Shown: one piece after another, positions 50,942 through 59,091 of the stretch
How positions within the stretch are numbered: position 1 is the first letter of the stretch
Layout: the number at the start of each line of letters is the position of its first letter
Source: Acidimicrobiales bacterium
GTDB taxonomy: Bacteria; Actinomycetota; Acidimicrobiia; Acidimicrobiales; DATDAH01
NCBI GenBank assembly: GCA_016794585.1
Contig: JAEUJM010000009.1
Span: 62,001-126,000, forward strand
Length of the DNA stretch: 64,000 nucleotides
Direction: 5' to 3'
Position numbers and translations under genes: made by a program
Notes under the pieces: model-generated
What the model was told of the DNA's origin: nothing
Seen by the model: the letters and a program-made list of their open reading frames with translations, nothing else
Database searches by the model: none

Positions 50942-51529
50942 TCAGAGGTCCGCTCCGGGGAGAGAGGACTGGGTCGGGGGGGCCGGGATCCCAGGGTCGG
51001 TGGTGGGGACGCCCCTTACGCTGGCGTCGGCGTCGGCGTCGGGGGCCGGTTCGAGGTCGGGGGATTCGGTCGGGGCGAGGGCCGGGTCGGGCGCGCTCGC
51101 CGGTGGCTCGAGGGCGGCGGGACCGGTGCCGGCCACGAGGTCCGCAGCAGCCTGCTCCATCGCCGCCACCTCCTCCTCGACGAGCGCCAGCGGCTCGTCG
51201 CGTACCCGCTCGGGCAGCGCCGCGGCGGCGATCAGCCGCTCGTCGACGGCGGCGACCTGCTCCTCCAGCTCGACCCGCGCCTCGAGCCTGCCGGTGCCCT
51301 CCTCGAGGAGAGGATGGGCCCGGAGCGAAGCCACGACGTCGACGAGTCGACGGTGGAGGCGAGCCTCGGGTGTGTGGGCACCGGCCCACTCGGCCGGCGC
51401 GGCCGTGGGGCGCCCGGGGATGACCTCGTTCCCGGCGCGGTAGTCCCGCCGCGCTCGGATCGCGAGCGCCGCCGCGCCCGCGAGCCCGGCAGCCACGACG
51501 AGGATCCCGGCGAGGACGACCAGGCTCAT
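50942..51529 (-). CDS. Membrane-anchored protein with coiled-coil and Pro/Ala-rich tail
   Basis: 195 aa. One N-terminal transmembrane helix (LVVLAGILVVAAGLAGAAAL), a helical middle rich in Glu/Ala/Arg (about residues 55-135), and a disordered acidic Pro/Ala tail. No family was recognised. It is the last of three genes with the zinc-ribbon and SPFH proteins (9-nt gap), so it probably joins them at the membrane, as YdjH does in the Bacillus YdjGHI group; this is an inference from gene order. Confidence 0.75.
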   Translation of the reverse strand: MSLVVLAGILVVAAGLAGAAALAIRARRDYRAGNEVIPGRPTAAPAEWAGAHTPEARLHRRLVDVVASLRAHPLLEEGTGRLEARVELEEQVAAVDERLIAAAALPERVRDEPLALVEEEVAAMEQAAADLVAGTGPAALEPPASAPDPALAPTESPDLEPAPDADADASVRGVPTTDPGIPAPPTQSSLPGADL

Positions 51530-51538
51530 CGCCGCGAC

Positions 51539-52801
51539 CTACCCCGCGAACAGCGCGACGAGGATGCCGATGACGACGATCGCGGCGACGACCATCGCGG
51601 CGATCTTGACCTTGCTCCACGGGTAGTCGCCGTGGACCTCGCCGGTGGCTCCGTTGATGAAGGTCTGGAAGGGCTTGCCCTGGTAGCGGATGGTCAGGAG
51701 CCAGATCGGCAGCAGCAGGTGCTTGAAGCTGAGGTCCTGGAAGTCGGTGTCGACCCGCTCGACCCGCTGCTTGTCGCCCCCGATGTCGCGGCGGACGGTC
51801 TCCTGGATGGTCGCCTTCATGCGGTTCTGGGCCTCGCCGAAGCACTCGCCGACGTCGTTGTCGTAGGTGCGGCAGAGGTGACCGGCGAGGAACTCGGGGG
51901 AGAACGGCTGGGCCGAGGCCGTCGGCCATGGCTCGAGGTCGTGGACGTGATCGGGGTCGAACCCGTCGTTGGCGAGGACCGTGAGATCGTCGAACTCGTT
52001 CTGGACGTGCCCGGACACCGAGTGCCAGCGAGTGCGCGTCTCGGTACGGCGGTTGTCGCCGCTGCCGACCTGCACCGTGTAGTCCTCGCCGCGCTGGCCG
52101 GTGTAACGGGTGTGGGCGTCGGCGTCGTAGGTGAAGTAGGCCGCGTAGACGCTCGCGAAGGAGCCCTTCTCGTGGTACTTCTTGAACTCGCCCGGGGCCA
52201 GCCAGCGGGACTTGATCCAGCCGTCGATGGCGGCCTTCGCCTGCTTGGCGTCCACCTGGAACGGCAGCACCCCGTCGACGGCCAGCCGATCCGGCGCCTC
52301 GTGCACGTCCTCGCGCTGGATCGGGGTGGCGCAGTACGGGCACCGGGTCGACGTGAGGCTGCCGGTGAAGGTGGTGTGGCCGCCGCAGTTCTGGCACACC
52401 ACCTCCTTCTCGCCTTCGATGCGCTGGCTCAGGCGGTTCGCGGCGCCCGAGCGCAGCGACGCCATGGCCGCGTGGAGGTCTTGTTCGACCACCGCCTTGC
52501 CCGCGGTCTCGACGACGTCCTGCTGGTGGCCGCAGGCCGGGCAGCCCAGCCTCTGCGCCGAGATGTCGAACACCAGCTCACCGCCGCAGCTCGGGCACGG
52601 GTAGGTGCGGGTCTGCTCGGTGACGTGGTGAAGCGCCGGATCCGGCGCCGCGGGGGAGGGAGCGGGCGGCGGTGACGGCGGCGTCTGCTGCGCGACCGGA
52701 GGCGGCGGCGGGGGTGGGGGAGGCGGTGCCTGGCCCGGGACCGGCGGCGGGGTGGCGGGCTGGTTCGGGAGAGGCGGGGGCGCGGGGGCGTCGGCGGCCA
52801 T
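51539..52801 (-). CDS. Zinc-ribbon membrane protein (YdjG-like)
   Basis: 420 aa. A long Pro-rich N-terminus (about 1-55), then two zinc ribbons: CPSCGG ... CPACGH (about 69-90) and CQNCGG ... CPYCATP (about 135-157). A large beta-rich middle (KKYHEKGSFASVYAAYFTYD, RYTGQRGEDYTVQVG) follows, and a C-terminal membrane helix (VKIAAMVVAAIVVIGILVALF). The layout matches TFIIB-type zinc-ribbon proteins paired with SPFH proteins. ATG 52801 is 3 nt after the SPFH stop. It may link the SPFH assembly to the membrane. Confidence 0.85.
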   Translation of the reverse strand: MAADAPAPPPLPNQPATPPPVPGQAPPPPPPPPPPVAQQTPPSPPPAPSPAAPDPALHHVTEQTRTYPCPSCGGELVFDISAQRLGCPACGHQQDVVETAGKAVVEQDLHAAMASLRSGAANRLSQRIEGEKEVVCQNCGGHTTFTGSLTSTRCPYCATPIQREDVHEAPDRLAVDGVLPFQVDAKQAKAAIDGWIKSRWLAPGEFKKYHEKGSFASVYAAYFTYDADAHTRYTGQRGEDYTVQVGSGDNRRTETRTRWHSVSGHVQNEFDDLTVLANDGFDPDHVHDLEPWPTASAQPFSPEFLAGHLCRTYDNDVGECFGEAQNRMKATIQETVRRDIGGDKQRVERVDTDFQDLSFKHLLLPIWLLTIRYQGKPFQTFINGATGEVHGDYPWSKVKIAAMVVAAIVVIGILVALFAG

Positions 52802-52804
52802 GGT

Positions 52805-54010
52805 TCAGCCCTCCGGAGGGGCGGGAGGGGGCGGCGGGGTGCCCCCGGCGGGTGGTGCCGGCGGCGGCATCGGAGGCGGGGTGGAGAACAGCGGAGCGAG
52901 CGCGGGCACGGTGCCGGCAGCCGCCCACGCGGCCATGCCTTCGGTCCACACCAGGCTGCTCGCGTTGACCTGGCCGTTGGCCACGCCGGCGCGGATCTGG
53001 TCGACGCTGAACGGCCCCGACGACTGGCCACCCATCTCGACGTGGAAGAGCGCCTGGCCAGGCAGCGGGGGCGGGCCGGCGGGAGCCGCGCCGCCCCCTC
53101 CACCGGCGCCGGCCGCCGGTGCCATCGCGTTGCCCAACTGGTTTGCCATCTGACCGGCCATGGCCACCCCCATGCCGATCTGCATCGCGTCGCCCATGGT
53201 GCTGCCACCGGGGTTGTTGGCCGCGGCGACCATGGCCTCGGCGGCGGCGCCCTGCTGGAGGCGCTCCATGGGGCCCACGTTGTCCAGGTAGCCGGCCTGC
53301 TCGACGCCGCGGGCGACGCCGCGGGTCATGGCCTGGGTGATCTCCTCGGGGAGGGAGATGGTCATCGTGATCGAGTCGATGGCGAGGCCGTACTCGTCGT
53401 CGACCCGTTCGGCCACGAACTCGCGGAGCTTCTCGGCCAGCTCGATCTGGTGGCCCTGGAGGTCGATGGCGCCGAGGCCCGACTCGGTCACCATGTCGGC
53501 GAAGGCCAGCGCGATCACCCGACGGAGCAGCTCGGTGACCTCGTCGATCTCGACGGCACTGTCGGTGCCGATGACCTCGCGGAGGAACACCTCGGGGTCG
53601 GCGATCTTGACGACGCACATCCCGTTGGCGCGGACCTGCACCATCTTGAAATCGGGGTCGCGGACCGTGACCGGCTGCGGGGTGCCCCAGAGCAGGTCGG
53701 TGACGGGCCGGGTGTTGAGGAAGTACACCTCGCTGCGGAAGGGGCTGTTGAAGCCGTGCTCCCAGCCCTGGAGAGTGCCGAGGATGGGGAGGTTCTCGGT
53801 CTTCAGCTCGTAGTTGCCCGGCTCGAAGCTGTCGGCGAGCTTGCCGCGGTAGACGAAGACCGCCCGCTGGCCCTCGCGGACGATGAGCTGCGCGCCGTTC
53901 TTGATCTCGTTCTGGTAGCGAGGGAACCGCCACGCCAGCGTCGAGCGCGAATCGTCGACCCACTCGATGATGTCGACCAATTCGCCCTTGAGCTTGTCCA
54001 TCAGTCCCAC
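52805..54010 (-). CDS. SPFH/virion-core-like protein with C-terminal GYF_2 domain (YdjI-like)
   Basis: 401 aa. MGLMDKLKGELVDIIEW at the start, the SPFH (band-7) domain (about 25-240) with REGQRAVFVYRGKLAD and GFNSPFRSEVYFLNTRPV, a Gly/Ala-rich region with helical repeats, then a GYF_2 domain (MGGQSSGPFSVDQIRAGVAN, about 320-370) and a Pro-rich tail. GTG 54010 was chosen for its GGAGA RBS and for matching the family N-terminus; an upstream GTG adds 11 residues. Family relatives (YdjI) recruit PspA to stressed membrane; no pspA is seen here. Confidence 0.88.
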   Translation of the reverse strand: MGLMDKLKGELVDIIEWVDDSRSTLAWRFPRYQNEIKNGAQLIVREGQRAVFVYRGKLADSFEPGNYELKTENLPILGTLQGWEHGFNSPFRSEVYFLNTRPVTDLLWGTPQPVTVRDPDFKMVQVRANGMCVVKIADPEVFLREVIGTDSAVEIDEVTELLRRVIALAFADMVTESGLGAIDLQGHQIELAEKLREFVAERVDDEYGLAIDSITMTISLPEEITQAMTRGVARGVEQAGYLDNVGPMERLQQGAAAEAMVAAANNPGGSTMGDAMQIGMGVAMAGQMANQLGNAMAPAAGAGGGGGAAPAGPPPLPGQALFHVEMGGQSSGPFSVDQIRAGVANGQVNASSLVWTEGMAAWAAAGTVPALAPLFSTPPPMPPPAPPAGGTPPPPPAPPEG

Positions 54011-54118
54011 GGTGTGTCTCCCCGGCTCGGTGCTGTCGGCCACGGGTGGGCCGCCCTCCGCTTCCGTATCATTGCCGACCGCAGCACCCGGCGCGGCCGG
54101 GCCTACTCCTGCGGTCGG

Positions 54119-54134
54119 TATACTGCTGGTATAT
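54119..54134 (+). promoter_or_regulatory. TA-module promoter: TATACT -10 box with paired GGTATA repeats
   Basis: GGTATA occurs twice (54117-54122 and 54128-54133) around the -10 box TATACT (54119-54124). The antitoxin ATG at 54133 starts 9 nt after the box, which fits a leaderless transcript. The repeats are likely autoregulatory half-sites. No -35 box is evident. Confidence 0.5.
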
Positions 54135-54366
54135 GGGGTCGACCACGATCAAGCTCAGCACCGACACCCGGGACCGGATCCGGGCGCTGGGTGGCGACAC
54201 CTACGAGGAGACCATCGTTGAGGCCCTCGACGCGCTCGAAGCGGACCGCTTCTGGGCGCAGGCGGAGGCCGCGGCGGCGCATCGGGCCACGCTGAGCCGA
54301 AGCGAGCGTGCGTCGCGTGCCGCCAGCGAGGCGGAGGTCGATGCTGCCTTCGACGGCGTCGGATGA
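54133..54366 (+). CDS. Antitoxin of a MazEF-like module
   Basis: 77 aa. STTIKLSTDTRDRIRALGGD then TYEETIVEALDALEADRFW is a small ribbon-helix-helix DNA-binding unit. The helical tail (HRATLSRSERASRAASEAEV) is the toxin-binding part. ATG 54133 follows the -10 box directly (probable leaderless start) and gives a normal antitoxin size; an open frame runs upstream without a sensible start. The stop overlaps the toxin start by 4 nt. Confidence 0.85.
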   Translation: MGSTTIKLSTDTRDRIRALGGDTYEETIVEALDALEADRFWAQAEAAAAHRATLSRSERASRAASEAEVDAAFDGVG

Positions 54367-54656
54367 CCGACGCCGGCGACATCCACCTCGCCGATCTGAA
54401 CGAAGAGCGCCGGCGTCACGTCCTCGTGGTGTCGAACCGCCGCTTCCACCAGTTGTCGGATCGTGTGCTCGTGGCGCCCGAGTTGCGGGGCGATCCCGAC
54501 GACGTCGCGTTCCCTTGGCGCGTCGAGGTGGACGGCAGGGTGTTCGCCGTCGACCTGCTGCGCAGCCTGCCCGCCGACCGGCTGCTCGATCGCACCGACC
54601 GGGCCCCGGCGGCGACGATGGCCGCGGTGCGACGAGCCGTCCACACGATCACCTGA
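54363..54656 (+). CDS. MazF/PemK-like mRNA interferase toxin
   Basis: 97 aa. GDIHLADLNEERRRHVLVVS (first strands, Arg-rich loop), HQLSDRVLVAPELRG and the FAVDLLRSLPADRLLDR helix match the CcdB/MazF fold. MazF toxins cleave mRNA at short sequences; the N-terminal GDI and RRRHVLVVSN residues are the usual active-site surroundings. The start overlaps the antitoxin stop (ATGA). It converges on the thiolase operon end. Confidence 0.85.
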   Translation: MTDAGDIHLADLNEERRRHVLVVSNRRFHQLSDRVLVAPELRGDPDDVAFPWRVEVDGRVFAVDLLRSLPADRLLDRTDRAPAATMAAVRRAVHTIT

Positions 54657-54698
54657 GCGGCCCGGACCTCCGTCCCGACCAGCGGGCGCTGGGCCCGG

Positions 54699-55865
54699 TC
54701 AGCCGAAGGGGTCGAGGCTGGCGCCCACGACCCACATGCTGAAGTACTGCGCCGACGCCCCGTAGGCCTGGGCCACGGCCACCTTGGCGCCGTCGACCTG
54801 GTGCTCGCCGGCCATGCCCCGCACCTGGAGGGCCGCCTCGGCGAAGCGCAGCAGGCCCGAGGCGCCGATGGGGTTGGATGAGAGCACGCCGCCGGACATG
54901 TTCACCGGGAACGAGCCGTCGAGCGCGGTGGCGCCGGACTCGACCAGCTGCCAACCCTCACCAGGCCCGGCCAGATGGTGGGCCTCCAGCCACATGGGCT
55001 CGTACCACGAGAACGGCACGTAGAGCTCGGCGCAGTCGATCTGCTCGCGGGGCCGGGTGATGCCGGCCTGCGCGTACACGTCGTCGGCACAGTCACGCGC
55101 GCCTTGGGGGAGGACGGGGTCACGGCCCGGGAACCCGAAGGGCTCGGAGCGCATGGCGGAGCCGAGCACCCACGCCGGCTGGCGCCCGTCGGCCGCCGCC
55201 GCCTCACCGCCGGCCTGGTCGGTGAAGACCATGGCGCAGGCGCCGTCCGACGAGGGACAGGACTCGAGGAAGCGAAGCGGGTCCCACATCATCGGCGAGG
55301 CCTTCACCGACTCGATGGAGATGTCCTCCAGGCGCAGGTGCGCGTACGGGTTCTTGAGCGCGTTCTGGCGGTCCTTCACCGCCACCATCGGGCCCACGTC
55401 GAGGGGCGCGCCCGAGCGCTGGATGTAGGAGCGGATGAACGGGGCGAACGCGCCACCGGCGCCGAGCGAGGCGCCCTTGCCCGAGCCCAGCGCGAACTGG
55501 GCGTTGCCCTCCGACTGCTTCTGGTAGCCGACGGCCAGCACGCGCCGGTGGCGGCCGGTCTCGACGAGGTGGCTGGCCACGATGCCGGTGGTACCGCCCA
55601 CCGAGCCGGCGGTGTGGACCCGGAACATGGGCTTGCCGTGGGCCCCGAGCGCGTCCGTGAGGTAGAGCTCGGGCTTCATCACCCCCTCGAAGAGGTCGGG
55701 CGCCTTGCCGATGACCACGGCGTCGATGTCACCCCAGTCCATCTGGGCGTCGTCGAGGGCGCGTCGGGCGGCCTCGCGGACGAGGCCGCCGAGGGAGACG
55801 TCCCACCGCTTCTTCTTGTGGTGGGTCTGGCCGATGCCGACGATGGCGGCGGGTGCATGGCTCAT
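54699..55865 (-). CDS. Thiolase-fold protein, Ltp2-like, N-terminal cysteine absent
   Basis: 388 aa thiolase/SCP-x N-terminal family. Where degradative thiolases have the nucleophilic Cys, this protein reads VHTAGSVGGTTG. The glycine-rich MSGGVLSSNPIGASG is kept, but the C-terminal CxG-type cysteine is missing (AYGASAQYFSMWV). Such Ltp2-like proteins form retro-aldolases with DUF35 partners in steroid side-chain breakdown, and a DUF35 gene leads this operon. ATG 55865 overlaps the second thiolase stop by 4 nt. Function proposed: carbon-carbon cleavage of a hydroxyacyl-CoA. Confidence 0.85.
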   Translation of the reverse strand: MSHAPAAIVGIGQTHHKKKRWDVSLGGLVREAARRALDDAQMDWGDIDAVVIGKAPDLFEGVMKPELYLTDALGAHGKPMFRVHTAGSVGGTTGIVASHLVETGRHRRVLAVGYQKQSEGNAQFALGSGKGASLGAGGAFAPFIRSYIQRSGAPLDVGPMVAVKDRQNALKNPYAHLRLEDISIESVKASPMMWDPLRFLESCPSSDGACAMVFTDQAGGEAAAADGRQPAWVLGSAMRSEPFGFPGRDPVLPQGARDCADDVYAQAGITRPREQIDCAELYVPFSWYEPMWLEAHHLAGPGEGWQLVESGATALDGSFPVNMSGGVLSSNPIGASGLLRFAEAALQVRGMAGEHQVDGAKVAVAQAYGASAQYFSMWVVGASLDPFG

Positions 55866-56968
55866 GCCCGACCCCCTTCCAGGACACACACGAGGTTCTG
55901 TTGGAGGCACGGGCCCGAGGTCGAGTGGCCGACGGTGCGGCTCGCCCCCCGGTCCCGGATGGCGGCCGCGGCCTCGGCGATGCGGACCAGGCCGGTGGCC
56001 ATGATCGGGTTGGCGGCCAGCGGCCCGCCCGACGGGTTGACCGTCACGGTCGGCGCCAGTCCGAGGGCCTCGACGAGGAGAGGCTCCTCGTGGGTGAACG
56101 CGGCCTGGAGCTCGGCCACGTCGACCGGGCCGTCGGCCACGCCCGCGGCCTCCGCCGCCTTGCGGGCGGACAGCGACCGGGTGAGGTCGCGCATGCCCGG
56201 GTAGTGCAGCTCGGCGCAGTGGGCGATGCCCGTGATCCAGACCGGGTTCTCGCAGACCGCCTTGGCCTTCTCGGCCCGGGCGATCACCACCGCGGCGGCA
56301 CCGTCGGTGATGGGGGGCAGGTCGTGGCGGCGCAGCGGGGCCCGCACGGCGTCCTCGGCGAGCAGCTCGTCGACGTCGAACTCGCCGCTCACCTGGGCGT
56401 ACGGGTTGGACTGGGCGTCGCGACGGCAGCGGGCCGCGATCTCGGCCAGCTGGCGCTCGGTGACGGCGCCGGCGGCCAGGACCGCCTGGGCCTGGAGGGC
56501 GGCGAGGCTGAGGGCGTCGGCGCCGAGCGGGGCCAGGTAGAAGGGGTCCATCTCCATCGGGTAGATGAGCGCCGGATCCGCGGTGGACGAACGGCCGGAT
56601 CCCATGGCCAGGGCCACGTCCACCTCGTCGCCCATCAGGAGTCGGACGTAGGCCTCGTACAGCGCCCAGGCGCCGTCCATCTCGACGTGGCTGTCCCGCT
56701 TGGGCGGCCAGGCGCCGATGGCGTCGGTGTTCTGCACGAAGGAGAAGGCCTGGCCGGCGACGTAGTCGCAGCTGCCGGCGCAGGTGAAGCCAACGTCGGC
56801 GCGGGTCAGGCCGGCGTCGTCGAGGGCGTCGGTGACGACCTCGAGCAACAGCTGGGTCTCGGTCTTGTCGGTGTGGCGCACCATCGGGGTCTGCGCCCAC
56901 CCGATGATGGCGATGTCGTCAGGGTGTTGGCCGGGAACGTGACTGCCCGGTGCGTGGTCGAGGGCCAT
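55862..56968 (-). CDS. Thiolase-fold protein, second subunit of the DUF35 operon
   Basis: 368 aa. IAIIGWAQTPMVRHTDKTET, DAGLTRADVGFTCAG, LPPITDGAAAVVIARAEKA and VNPSGGPLAANPIMATG are SCP-x/Ltp-type thiolase sequence. The N-terminal nucleophile position (SHVEMDGAWALYEAY) has no Cys; a C-terminal Cys is present in STSGPCLQQN. ATG 56968, 2 nt after the DUF35 stop. It probably pairs with the downstream thiolase and the DUF35 protein as one complex. Confidence 0.85.
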   Translation of the reverse strand: MALDHAPGSHVPGQHPDDIAIIGWAQTPMVRHTDKTETQLLLEVVTDALDDAGLTRADVGFTCAGSCDYVAGQAFSFVQNTDAIGAWPPKRDSHVEMDGAWALYEAYVRLLMGDEVDVALAMGSGRSSTADPALIYPMEMDPFYLAPLGADALSLAALQAQAVLAAGAVTERQLAEIAARCRRDAQSNPYAQVSGEFDVDELLAEDAVRAPLRRHDLPPITDGAAAVVIARAEKAKAVCENPVWITGIAHCAELHYPGMRDLTRSLSARKAAEAAGVADGPVDVAELQAAFTHEEPLLVEALGLAPTVTVNPSGGPLAANPIMATGLVRIAEAAAAIRDRGASRTVGHSTSGPCLQQNLVCVLEGGRA

Positions 56969-56970
56969 CG

Positions 56971-57945
56971 CTAGCAGAGCCGGTTCACGAGGTCGGGATC
57001 GGTGGCGTCGGGCTCGCCGGTGGGGATCCAGCCGATGAGGCCCGCCTCCCGGGTGTCGCCGGCGCCGTCCTCCATCTCGGCGGCCGAGGCCCACACGGGG
57101 GCGAGGCGCATGCCCGTGCGGATGTCCTCGTTGGGCGTGTCGACGAGGGCCTGGTAGCTGAGCACCACGTCGGTGCCCTCGAGCAGGACGTGGACCCGGG
57201 CGAAGGGCTCGGTCTCGGTCTGCCCGGGGTACTGCACCGGGGTGACGATCGTGAAGCTGGTCGCCACCCCCTTCTGGGGCAGGTCGATCTCGTGCTCGGC
57301 GGTGAGGGCGATGGAGTCGACCGGGCAGTAGCCGCGCCCGCCCGTGTAGGTGCGCCCGCAGATCGGGCACTGCAGCCCGAGGAAGCGGCCCTCGGCGGCG
57401 GCGGCCTCGGAGCGGACCACGTTGTCGGGCACCGGGGTCGTGTAGGCGATCGACGCGTTGTAGCCCATCATCTCGACCGGTTCCCCGGCGCCCGCGCCGC
57501 CGCCCGACACCGGGTCCTCGCCGGGGACGAAGGCCTCGAGGTCGGTCAGGTGGCCACGCCGCTCGGCCCGCCACCGCGGCGCCACCCGCATGCCCACGCT
57601 CATGGCATCGGCGCGGCCGGCGTCGACCACGTGGATCAGGCCGGTGTCGGCGCCGTCGAGGCGCACGGTGGCGAAGGCGAAGGGGTGGGCGAGGGGGTGC
57701 TGCTCGGAGGGCTCGGCCACCCAGCACCACGACTCGACGGTGCCGGCGGGGCCGACGTCGACGAAGTCGTGGGCGAGCTCGGCGCCGGTCTCGGGGTCCC
57801 ACTCGAGTGGCGGGCACAACACCCGGTCGCCGCTGCGGATCCCGATGAGGCGCTCTTCGGTCAGCGCGGTCATGAAGGCCCCCAGCACCGGCCCGAGGGA
57901 CCGCTGGTAGGGGAAGGTGATGGTGCTCTCGACCACCGTGCTCAA
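56971..57945 (-). CDS. Tandem DUF35 (OB-fold, zinc-ribbon) acyl-CoA-associated protein
   Basis: 324 aa, two DUF35 units: the first about residues 20-145 (VLCPPLEWDPETG, with a degenerate ribbon), the second about 175-305 with a clear zinc ribbon CPICGRTYTGGRGYCP then an OB fold (VATSFTIVTPVQYPGQTETE, FARVHVLLEGTDVVLSYQ). DUF35 proteins bind acyl-CoA and activate thiolase-fold hydratases or aldolases (ChsH2, Ltp2 partner). It is the first gene of the three-gene operon. Upstream to 58074 a 129-nt gap shows no clear promoter. Confidence 0.88.
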   Translation of the reverse strand: MSTVVESTITFPYQRSLGPVLGAFMTALTEERLIGIRSGDRVLCPPLEWDPETGAELAHDFVDVGPAGTVESWCWVAEPSEQHPLAHPFAFATVRLDGADTGLIHVVDAGRADAMSVGMRVAPRWRAERRGHLTDLEAFVPGEDPVSGGGAGAGEPVEMMGYNASIAYTTPVPDNVVRSEAAAAEGRFLGLQCPICGRTYTGGRGYCPVDSIALTAEHEIDLPQKGVATSFTIVTPVQYPGQTETEPFARVHVLLEGTDVVLSYQALVDTPNEDIRTGMRLAPVWASAAEMEDGAGDTREAGLIGWIPTGEPDATDPDLVNRLC

Positions 57946-58074
57946 CGCGGGAACCCCCCGGTTCGACGAAACGACGTGACCGCCCCGACCACGGCCGGGC
58001 CCCGTCGGGCACCGGCGGCGGCGAGCATAGAGCAGGGTTCGGCCGACGTCGGGACCCGGGTCCTCACCCGTTGG

Positions 58075-59037
58075 TCAGGGGCGGAAGACCGCCGGCAGCA
58101 GGGCGTTGAAGACGTCGGCGCGCTCCCAGGGCAGGAAGTGACCGGCGCCGGCGACGACGAGAGGGCCGATGCGGTTCGTCCACGCCGCCTCGGCGTAGAC
58201 GAGGAAGTCGGGTCCGATGACGTGGTCGTCGGCGCCGTAGAGCACGAGGGTCGGTACGTCGACGGCCTCCATGCGGGGGAGCTCGGCCATCGGTCGGCCG
58301 TGGGCGATCTGGTACGGCGCCCACGACGCCCGCAAGCAGGCCTCGTCGGCGAAGGGCTCGGTCTGGAAGTCGACCTCGGCGTCGGTGAACGAGCCTGGTG
58401 ACGCCCAGAGCCGCGAGCGGAAGACCGATGCCACCCACAGGCGGCGGGCCTCTGACGTGGTGAGGATGGCGGCGAGCTCGTCGGGCTTGGCCCCCTGCCA
58501 CTCCCGGTAGTCGCCCGTGGGCCCGTCCCGGAGGGCGGTGAAGGCCGAGAAATCGAGGCCGGCGGCGGTGTAGTCCGCGCCCATGGGCGGCACGGTGTTG
58601 AACGCGCAGTTGCCGGTGACGAAGCCGGGGTAGCGGTGGATGAGGTCGGTGGCGACCACTCCGCCGAGGTCGCCGGCCGCCACGACGCAGGCGTCGTGGC
58701 CCAGGTGCCCGGCGACCAGCGCGTGCACGTCGATGCTGTAGGTGGCGATGTCGTGGACGTCGTCGGGCGCCGGGCCGCTGTCGCCGATGCCCCGGAAGTC
58801 GGGGGCGATGACCTCGAAGCCGGCCTCGGCGAGGGCGGCGATGTTGCGCCACCAGATGCGCTTGGTCTCGGGGCAGCCGTGGAGCAGCAGCAGGGGCGTC
58901 CCGCCGGCGCCCTCGTGGACGTAGGCCAGCTCGGCGCCGGTCGGCAGCGCCGCTCGGTGGATGGTGAAGGCGTCGGCGGCCGGGGTGGGCGGCTGGGCCG
59001 GCCGGCGCGCGGGGTCGTAGTCGAGGGCGCCGCTCAC
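58075..59037 (-). CDS. Alpha/beta-hydrolase, epoxide-hydrolase/haloalkane-dehalogenase-like
   Basis: 320 aa. LLLLHGCPETKRIWW (HGxP oxyanion loop), an aspartate nucleophile in VVAAGDLGGVVATDL, acid residue region VLYGADDHVI and catalytic His in AGAGHFLPWE. The Asp nucleophile separates it from serine esterases and points to epoxide hydrolases, haloacetate dehalogenases or close relatives. It lies 54 nt downstream of the amidohydrolase on the same strand. Substrate unknown. Confidence 0.88.
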   Translation of the reverse strand: MSGALDYDPARRPAQPPTPAADAFTIHRAALPTGAELAYVHEGAGGTPLLLLHGCPETKRIWWRNIAALAEAGFEVIAPDFRGIGDSGPAPDDVHDIATYSIDVHALVAGHLGHDACVVAAGDLGGVVATDLIHRYPGFVTGNCAFNTVPPMGADYTAAGLDFSAFTALRDGPTGDYREWQGAKPDELAAILTTSEARRLWVASVFRSRLWASPGSFTDAEVDFQTEPFADEACLRASWAPYQIAHGRPMAELPRMEAVDVPTLVLYGADDHVIGPDFLVYAEAAWTNRIGPLVVAGAGHFLPWERADVFNALLPAVFRP

Positions 59038-59091
59038 GGGTCTGTCCTCCTGCTCGGCGTTCGGGTGTTCAGGGGTGGGTGCCGGGCGCGC

